Assembly (NCBI GenBank): GCA_038093975.1
Contig: JBBPTG010000455.1
Span: forward strand, 1 to 12,425
DNA length: 12,425 nt
Direction: 5' to 3'
Source: Chalciporus piperatus
Taxonomy: Eukaryota > Basidiomycota > Agaricomycetes > Boletales > Boletaceae
Part shown: piece by piece, positions 6,252-12,425 of the stretch
How the letters are laid out: the number at the start of each line of letters is the position of its first letter
Numbering within the stretch: position 1 is the first letter of the stretch
The notes under the pieces: model-generated
What the model was told of the DNA's origin: nothing
What the model saw: only the letters and a program-made list of their open reading frames with translations
Database searches by the model: none
Translations under genes and position numbers: made by a program

Positions 6252-6333
6252 CAACCTTGATCTCAACCGATCAAATAAGCATTTCATTAGCAAAGTGTAG
6301 CCACTGTTACACAATGTATTTCAAGCACATGTC

Positions 6334-6429
6334 GACCAAATCAAGGAATATGCTCACGGTCATTTAACAAACATAAACCATATGATCATGACGCACAACT
6401 TTGCTTATATTAGCGGGAAACATCGACCA
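6334..6429 (+). repeat. Core repeat 8, unit 2
   Basis: Preceded by CACATGTC, shared with unit 3, versus CACACGTC in unit 1. Ends GCTTATATTAGCGGGAAA and is in frame with the next core 1. Confidence 0.9.
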
Positions 6430-6495
6430 CAAATTATAGCCAAAATCAAACACAGCACCAACAGATACTACTCTGGAGTATTTTCATGTTATCTT

Positions 6496-6591
6496 GACCA
6501 AATCAAGAGATTAATTCACGGTTATTGGACGGAAAATAATTTATTTTACATGGACTACAACTTTGCTTATATCAGCGGGAAGAACCAACCG
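6496..6591 (+). repeat. Core repeat 1, unit 3
   Basis: Same as unit 1 core 1 over its length, with TATATCAGC in the palindrome. Confidence 0.9.
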
Positions 6592-6962
6592 TGACATTAG
6601 CTTCAGTGAGAAAAGACATGAAGATATCAGTCAAGTGCCAGTGAGCGTAGCAAAGCATAGTAGATCAAGCTGACCAGACAACCTGTTTCTCTAGACTACA
6701 AATACATAATCTCCATGAAAATAGCCTTGCGTTGACAGTACACCGGTTAAGGTTGGTCTCGAGGTTAAAATGGTTAGGGAAGGGATCATCATTTCTCGTT
6801 TCTCGTTTCTTGGCAGGGAGTCTGGGGACTTTCACAGTCTTAGGGTTAGGGTTTAATCTAGTCACATCAGGTGCTTTACTTCACATCACACATCATATAA
6901 CATTGAATGCGCAATACTCAAACTGATCAAAAACAAGCCAACAACTATTTTCGATATATTTC
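6592..6962 (+). repeat. Linker and block A1, unit 3
   Basis: No gene. Nearly the same as unit 1 A1, but carries TTAGGGTTAGGGTTT at 6840-6854, where units 1 and 4 have TGAGTGTTAGGGTTT. Confidence 0.8.
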
Positions 6963-7058
6963 GACCAAATCAAGACAGTGTCTCACGGTTATTAGACAAA
7001 AATAGACCAATTGACAATGATCTACAACTTTGCTTATGTAAGCGGGAAGAACCGACTG
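6963..7058 (+). repeat. Core repeat 2, unit 3
   Basis: Canonical palindrome; codon 11 is TAG as in units 1 and 4. Confidence 0.9.
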
Positions 7059-7234
7059 CAATTCCAGTTGAAACAAGGAAAAATGCGAAATTCACTAGCA
7101 AAGTGTAGTCAAAGTGTAGCAAAAGTGCAGCAAAACTCCGACCACTAGCAACCATTAGCAACCATTATAGGCCCTTTTTGTGAATGGGTTAGGTTCATAA
7201 CAGGGTCATGATACCTCACGAATGCCAGAAACAC

Positions 7235-7275
7235 CGAATCGCGCAATTCCGCGAATCACAAAATTGCGTGATTCG
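7235..7275. repeat. Inverted repeat IR-a, unit 3
   Basis: Same as in unit 1, 13 of 14 paired positions. Confidence 0.85.
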
Positions 7276-7398
7276 TACCCCTCGAGGTTATTATACACAA
7301 CCGTCGACGCATTCATAATTGTAATGTAAAAATCCGTATAGTACCATGTTGTAATCAAAGTAGTACTAAAATTCTCGACGATAACGCCAAACCCCCCA

Positions 7399-7435
7399 AA
7401 CCGCGCAATTCCTGAAATTCCAGAATTGCGCGGTT
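7399..7435. repeat. Inverted repeat IR-b, unit 3
   Basis: Perfect 13 bp arms, same as unit 1. Confidence 0.9.
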
Positions 7436-8193
7436 CGGCATGTCTGACGAAATATCACATACCATGTCCAAATTATAGGACATTTTTGCGAATGCACCTC
7501 ACAATCCTGAACAACACCGAGTGACAACGCACAACCGATGGACAGCAAACTACATAACATATATTTCCAAAATCAACATAAAATTGACTACAAGACTGTA
7601 TGGTAATCGCAAAAGCGTGAGAACCCCAAAAGTGCGCAAAAACGAAATATTCAAAATTGCGCGAAACAGCCCCGTAGAGGATTAGCAAAAAACGTCGCTG
7701 TCAAACAGGAAAAATAGCGTTGCGGCCTACTGTCTAAGCCATATGCCTATCCGTAACATAGGAAATCTTGAGTATACATTCAGCTATACTTCTCTCACCA
7801 ACATTCTCCGGAGATATTTAATTTCCGTCTCTCTATGAATAAATCTTTGTTTATTAAATTACATCTAAATATGAATTTTTCAAGTAGATAACCCCCTTGT
7901 GTGAGTGTCTGGAAATTACAATCTCATACCCCTTGACAACATTGTTTGATCACTTTGTCGTCAAACTCACGCAAACACTCGCTATAATAATATTTCTTAT
8001 TCTCCTGCTATAATTGAAGAATATCTGATTGTGAATCGTTGGTGATGTGTGCAGACAACTTTGAGAGGCAAAGTTGCTCAGTTTGGATGCTTTATCAACT
8101 CTGCACAACCTGCGTGTGTTCACCCATGGCGAACAATGAGATATGCATATCAGGTACAATCAGTCGTTGTGGTCAGTGTCTTCAAGTTATCTC

Positions 8194-8289
8194 GACCAAA
8201 TCAAGGAATTGTCTCACGCTTATTAGACCAAAATAAATTCATTTGACATGGACTATGACTTTGCTTATGTAAGCGGGAAGATCCAACCG
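8194..8289 (+). repeat. Core repeat 3, unit 3
   Basis: Codon 11 is TAG; canonical GCTTATGTAAGCGGGAAG. Confidence 0.9.
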
Positions 8290-8653
8290 TGATATCAGAC
8301 TGAGTGGCAAAAACATCAAATATATCAACAAATGTGTAGCAGAGTGTAGTAGACCACTTGCCACCAGAGTGTCACCATGACTACAACCATGAAATCTCCA
8401 CAGAAATAGCCTTGCGTTGGCAGCCCACCGGTTAAGCTTGGTTTCGCGGTTAAAAATGTTAGGGGAGGGATTATCATTTCTCGGTTCTCGGTTCATGATC
8501 TCTGTTTGAGTCTGAGAGTTTCTCCAGTCTTGGGGTTAGTTTTTTATCTAGCCAGACATGAATAATGTCATCTACACATCAGGTCACATGCAATACGCAA
8601 TACTCGAACATTAACTTGCCAAATAATAGCAACAAGCATTTTCAAGCTAATTC
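8290..8653 (+). repeat. Linker and block A2, unit 3
   Basis: No gene. Contains the 14 bp TTCTCGG repeat near 8480-8493, as in unit 2, and CTTGGGGTTAG in place of the TTAGGGTTAG of the others. Confidence 0.8.
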
Positions 8654-8749
8654 AATCAAATCAAGAGCTACTCACATGATCATCTGACATAAATAGACCA
8701 TAAGATCATGACGCATAACCTTGCTTACATAAGCGGGACGAAACGACTA
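8654..8749 (+). repeat. Core repeat 4, unit 3
   Basis: Has a private A to C change at 8739 (GCGGGACG). Confidence 0.85.
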
Positions 8750-8845
8750 CGATCCAAGTCTAAACAAGAAAAACTGCGAAATTTACTAGCAAAGTGTAGT
8801 CAAGCGCTCCATCCAATGCTACATGAGATGTTTAATCCACAAGTC

Positions 8846-8941
8846 GACCAAATCAAGGAATTGTCCCACAGTCATTTTACCAGAACAAGTCATGTGACTA
8901 TCAGCTACGACTTTGCTTATGTAAGCGGGAAGAATCGACCG
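8846..8941 (+). repeat. Core repeat 5, unit 3
   Basis: Same as unit 1 core 5 over its length. Confidence 0.9.
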
Positions 8942-8978
8942 CAATCTTGGCCTCAACCAGTCAAAGAAGAGTTTCATT

Positions 8979-9059
8979 AGCAAAGTGTAGGAAAACTCCG
9001 GCCACTAGCAACCATTAGCAACCATTAGCTCAAGGGTAGTTGTCTGCCTACACTTTGCT
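8979..9059. repeat. Long hairpin after core 5, unit 3
   Basis: Arms 8979-8990 and 9048-9059, perfect over 12 bp. Confidence 0.8.
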
Positions 9060-9106
9060 ACACAAGATTGAAATTTGCTTGAATTCACAAGTTTAACTTG
9101 CACGTC

Positions 9107-9202
9107 AACCAAATCAAGACATATTCTCACGCACCTTTAACAAAAATAAACCATATGATCATCACGCACAACTTTGCTTATGTAAGCGGGAAAAACCAAC
9201 CG
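9107..9202 (+). repeat. Core repeat 6, unit 3
   Basis: Canonical, open in the shared frame, reading HAPLTK. Confidence 0.9.
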
Positions 9203-9259
9203 CAATCTGAGTTGAAACACACAAAAAAGCGAAATTCACTAGCAAAGTGTAGCCAAGTA

Positions 9260-9342
9260 TAGTCAAGTGTAGCATAACTCTGGTCACTAGCGACCATTAG
9301 CTCAACGCTAGTCATTTGCCTACACTCCGCTACACTTGACTA
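9260..9342. repeat. Nested hairpin after core 6, unit 3
   Basis: Perfect 14 bp outer arms (9260-9273 and 9329-9342) with the inner ACTAGCG/CGCTAGT pair. One GTGTAG upstream has become GTATAG. Confidence 0.85.
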
Positions 9343-9378
9343 GGATTTGCTTGAACTTACAAGTTTAATGCACAAGCC

Positions 9379-9474
9379 AATCAAATCAAGAAATATTTCT
9401 ATGGTCATGAGACCAGATTGAATCACATGACCATCAGCTACAACTTTGCTTATGTAAGCGGGAAAAACCAACTG
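9379..9474 (+). repeat. Core repeat 7, unit 3
   Basis: Matches unit 2 core 7, including TAT at codon 8. Confidence 0.9.
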
Positions 9475-9556
9475 CAACCTTGATCTCAACCGATCAAATA
9501 AGCATTTCATTAGCAAAGTGTAGCCACTGTTACACAATGTATTTCAAGCACATGTC

Positions 9557-9652
9557 GACCAAATCAAGGAATATGCTCACGGTCATTTAACAAACATAAA
9601 CCATATGATCATGACGCACAACTTTGCTTATATTAGCGGGAAACATCGACCG
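9557..9652 (+). repeat. Core repeat 8, unit 3
   Basis: Matches unit 2 core 8 apart from a CCA to CCG change in codon 32; open into the next unit's core 1. Confidence 0.9.
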
Positions 9653-9718
9653 CAAATTATAGCCAAAATCAAACCCAGCACCAACAGATACTACTCTGGA
9701 GTATTTTCATGTTATCTT

Positions 9719-9814
9719 GACCAAATCAAGAGATTAATTCACGGTTATTGGACGGAAAATAATTTATTTTACATGGACTACAACTTTGCTTATATCAGCG
9801 GGAAGAACCAACCG
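9719..9814 (+). repeat. Core repeat 1, unit 4
   Basis: Same as in units 1 and 3. Confidence 0.9.
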
Positions 9815-10185
9815 TGACATTAGCTTCAGTGAGAAAAGACATGAAGATATCAGTCAAGTGCCAGTGAGCGTAGCAAAGCATAGTAGATCAAGCTGACCAG
9901 ACAACCTGTTTCTCTAGACTACAAATACATAATCTCCATGAAAATAGCCTTGCGTTGACAGTACACCGGTTAAGGTTGGTCTCGAGGTTAAAATGGTTAG
10001 GGAAGGGATCATCATTTCTCGTTTCTCGTTTCTTGGCAGGGAGTCTGGGGACTTTCACAGTCTGAGTGTTAGGGTTTAATCTAGTCACATCAGGTGCTTT
10101 ACTTCACATCACACATCATATAACATTGAATGCGCAATACTCAAACTGATCAAAAACAAGCCAACAACTATTTTCGATATATTTC
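9815..10185 (+). repeat. Linker and block A1, unit 4
   Basis: No gene. Nearly identical to unit 1 A1, with the TTTCTCG minisatellite near 10015. Confidence 0.8.
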
Positions 10186-10281
10186 GACCAAATCAAGACA
10201 TTGTCTCACGGTTATTAGACAAAAATAGACCAATTGACAATGATCTACAACTTTGCTTATGTAAGCGGGAAGAACCGACTG
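10186..10281 (+). repeat. Core repeat 2, unit 4
   Basis: Canonical palindrome; TAG at codon 11. Confidence 0.9.
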
Positions 10282-10457
10282 CAATTCCAGTTGAAACAAG
10301 GAAAAATGCGAAATTCACTAGCAAAGTGTAGTCAAAGTGTAGCAAAAGTGCAGCAAAACTCCGACCACTAGCAACCATTAGCAACCATTATAGGCCCTTT
10401 TTGTGAATGGGTTAGGTTCATAACAGGGTCATGATACCTCACGAATGCCAGAAACAC

Positions 10458-10498
10458 CGAATCGCGCAATTCCGCGAATCACAAAAGTGCGTGATTCG
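10458..10498. repeat. Inverted repeat IR-a, unit 4
   Basis: The right arm has AAGTGCG instead of AATTGCG with the left arm unchanged, so the stem has an added mismatch. Confidence 0.8.
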
Positions 10499-10621
10499 TA
10501 CCCCTCGAGGTTATTATACACAACCGTCGACGCATTCATAATTGTAATGTAAAAATCCGTATAGTACCATGTTGTAATCAAAGTAGTACTAAAATTCTCG
10601 ACGATAACGCCAAACCCCCCA

Positions 10622-10658
10622 AACCGCGCAATTCCTGAAATTCCAGAATTGCGCGGTT
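10622..10658. repeat. Inverted repeat IR-b, unit 4
   Basis: Perfect 13 bp arms, unchanged from unit 1. Confidence 0.9.
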
Positions 10659-11428
10659 CGGCATGTCTGACGAAATATCACATACCATGTCTAAATTATA
10701 GGACATTTTTGCGAATGCACCTCACAATCCTGAACAACACCGAGTGACAACACACAACCGACGGACAGCAAACTACATAACATATATTTCCAAAATCAAC
10801 ATAAAATTGACTACAAGACTGTATGGTAACCGCAAAAGCGTGAGAACCCCCAAAGTGCGCAAAAACGAAATATTCGAAATTGCGCGAAACAGCCCCGTAG
10901 AGGAAATTAATGGCGATTAGCACAAAACGTCGCTGTCAAACAGGAAAAATAGCGTTGCGGCCTATTGTCTAAGCCATATGCCTATCCGTAACATAGGAAA
11001 TCTTGAGTATACATTCAGCTATACTTCTCTCACCAACATTCTCCGGAGATATTTAATTTCCGTCTCTCTATGAATAAATCTTTGTTTATTAAATTACATC
11101 TAAATATGAATTTTTCAAGTAGATAACCCCCTTGTGTGAGTGTCTGGAAATTACGATCTCATACCCCTTGACAACATTGTTCGATCACTTTGTCGTCAAA
11201 CTCACGCAAACACTCGCTATACTAATATTTCTTATTCTCCTGCTATAATTGAAGAATATCTGATTGTGAATCGTTGGTGATGTGTGCAGACAACTTTGAG
11301 AGGCAAAGTTGCTCAGTTTGAATGCTTTATGAACTCTGCACAACCTGCGTGTGTTCACCCATGGCGAACAATGAGATATGCATATCAGGTACAATCAGTC
11401 GTTGTGGTCAGTGTCTTCTAGTTATCTC

Positions 11429-11519
11429 GACCAAATCAAGGAATTGTCTGCAGTAGACCAAAATAAATTCATTTGACATGGACTATGACTTTGCTTATGT
11501 AAGCGGGAAGATCCAACCG
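11429..11519 (+). repeat. Core repeat 3, unit 4 (5 bp shorter)
   Basis: The only core whose internal spacing is broken: CACGCTTAT is replaced by GCAG, a net loss of 5 bp that creates CTGCAG. Both end boxes are intact. Confidence 0.9.
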
Positions 11520-11869
11520 TGATATCAGACTGAGTGGCAAAAACATCAAATATATCAACAAATGTGTAGCAGAGTGTAGTAGACCACTTGCCACCAGAGT
11601 GTAACCATGACTACAACCATGAAATCTCCACGGAAATAGCCTTGCGTTGGCAGCCCACCGGTTAAGCTTGGTTTCGCGGTTAAAAATGTTAGGGGAGGGA
11701 TTATCATTTCATGATCTCTGTTTGAGTCTGAGAGTTTCTCCAGTCTTAGGGTTAGTTTTTTATCTAGCCAGACATGAATAATGTCATCTACACATCAGGT
11801 CACATGCAATACGCAATACTCGAACATTAACTTGCCAAATAATAGCAACAAGCATTTTCAAGCTAATTC
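11520..11869 (+). repeat. Linker and block A2, unit 4
   Basis: No gene. Shares the 14 bp deletion seen in unit 1; otherwise close to all units. Confidence 0.8.
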
Positions 11870-11965
11870 AATCAAATCAAGAGCTACTCACATGATCATC
11901 AGACATAAATAGACCATAAGATCATGACGCATAACCTTGCTTACATAATCGGGAAGAAACGACTA
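11870..11965 (+). repeat. Core repeat 4, unit 4
   Basis: Has a private G to T change at 11949 (CATAATCGGG). Confidence 0.85.
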
Positions 11966-12061
11966 CGATCCAAGTCTAAACAAGAAAAACTGCGAAATTT
12001 ACTAGCAAAGTGTAGTCAAGCACTCCATCCAATGCTACATGAGATGTTTAATCCACAAGTC

Positions 12062-12157
12062 GACCAAATCAAGGAATTGTCCCACAGTCATTTTACCAGA
12101 ACAAGTCATGTGACTATCAGCTACGACTTTGCTTATGTAAGCGGGAAGAATCGACCG
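12062..12157 (+). repeat. Core repeat 5, unit 4
   Basis: Same as in unit 1 over its length. Confidence 0.9.
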
Positions 12158-12194
12158 CAATCTTGGCCTCAACCAGTCAAAGAAGAGTTTCATT

Positions 12195-12275
12195 AGCAAA
12201 GTGTAGGAAAACTCCGGCCACTAGCAACCATTAGCAACCATTAGCTCAAGGGTAGTTGTCTGCCTACACTTTGCT
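12195..12275. repeat. Long hairpin after core 5, unit 4
   Basis: Arms 12195-12206 and 12264-12275, perfect over 12 bp. Confidence 0.8.
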
Positions 12276-12322
12276 ACACAAGATTGAAATTTGCTTGAAT
12301 TCACAAGTTTAACTTGCACGTC

Positions 12323-12418
12323 AACCAAATCAAGACATATTCTCACGCACCTTTAACAAAAATAAACCATATGATCATCACGCACAACTTTGCTTATGTA
12401 AGCGGGAAAAACCAACCG
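12323..12418 (+). repeat. Core repeat 6, unit 4
   Basis: Complete core immediately before the window ends; same as unit 3 core 6. Confidence 0.9.
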
Positions 12419-12425
12419 CAATCTG

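Larger units (their letters stand above)
3244..6461 (+). repeat. Tandem array unit 2 (3218 bp), diverged in its first half
   Basis: Second copy, same order of parts as unit 1. Core spacings are 468, 1235, 460, 192, 261, 262, 178 and 162. Up to about 5070 it differs clearly from the other units, with strongly altered patches at 3506-3600 and 4215-4253; after that it is almost identical to unit 3. It keeps TGG at codon 11 of cores 2 and 3, where the other units have TAG. Confidence 0.95.
7168..8179. repeat. 1.02 kb core-free segment, unit 3
   Basis: 1012 bp copy, 12 bp shorter than in units 1 and 4 owing to a deletion near 7680. No gene is seen. The deletion keeps a minus-strand short frame open, but that frame elsewhere collects amino-acid changes freely. 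Confidence 0.75.
6462..9684 (+). repeat. Tandem array unit 3 (3223 bp)
   Basis: Third copy. Core spacings are 467, 1231, 460, 192, 261, 272, 178 and 162. Its first half matches units 1 and 4, while its last third (from about 9340) shares variants with unit 2 against unit 1. It lacks 12 bp (AAATTAATGGGG) near 7680, which the other units have, and carries a two-repeat TTAGGG stretch at 6840-6854. Confidence 0.95.
10391..11414. repeat. 1.02 kb core-free segment, unit 4
   Basis: 1024 bp copy with scattered private substitutions, such as CACACAACCGACGG near 10750 and CACAAAACG near 10921. No gene is seen. Confidence 0.75.
9685..12425 (+). repeat. Tandem array unit 4, cut by window end
   Basis: Fourth copy, 2741 bp visible, ending just after core 6. 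Core spacings are 467, 1243, 441, 192 and 261. It shares a 14 bp deletion in block A2 with unit 1 (junction near 11710) and has its own 5 bp net deletion inside core 3. The array evidently continues beyond the window. Confidence 0.95.

Noticed and set aside
1..12425. CRISPR array
   Set aside because: Repeats are about 96 bp, imperfect, spaced 160-1240 bp apart, and the spacers are themselves repeated in each unit; no cas gene.

Overview
The window is one continuous tandem array. A unit of about 3.2 kb occurs 3.8 times head to tail (units start at 1, 3244, 6462 and 9685; periods 3243, 3218 and 3223 bp). There is no flanking single-copy DNA at either edge, so array length and genomic neighbours are unknown. 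I find no convincing protein gene, rRNA, tRNA or recognisable transposase. This looks like eukaryotic satellite or macrosatellite DNA: it has higher-order repeat structure, frequent stops in all frames, roughly 40% GC by eye, and no operon-like genes. The species cannot be told from the sequence; a large DNA virus or plasmid repeat region is possible but less likely.

Each unit has the same layout. It holds eight copies of a roughly 96 bp core, which starts with a (C)GACCAAATCAAG box and ends with a GCTTATGTAAGCGGGAA box at fixed distance. Cores 1 and 2, with the 270 bp block between them (A1), are an older duplicate of cores 3 and 4 with their block (A2). Between cores 2 and 3 lies a segment of about 1.02 kb that carries no core; it contains three GCGCAATT/AATTGCGC-type inverted repeats and its own internal duplication. 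Cores 4 to 8 are closely spaced. After cores 2, 5 and 6 come short runs of an (A)AAGTGTAG motif; after cores 5 and 6 these runs face inverted copies and can form long-armed hairpins.

The copies are mosaics. Units 1 (first 2.5 kb), 3 and 4 are nearly identical, while a tract from about 2530 to 5070, spanning the unit 1/unit 2 boundary, is clearly more diverged. This points to unequal exchange and gene conversion.

The most thought-provoking point is that all eight cores of unit 1 can be aligned without a single indel in one plus-strand reading frame (Gln-Ile-Lys near the start, Phe-Ala-Tyr-(Val/Ile)-Ser-Gly-Lys near the end). Stops fall at a few fixed codons, and two of these are Trp codons in the diverged unit 2. 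The core may be a decayed peptide-coding repeat or purely a DNA-level element; the sequence alone does not settle this.
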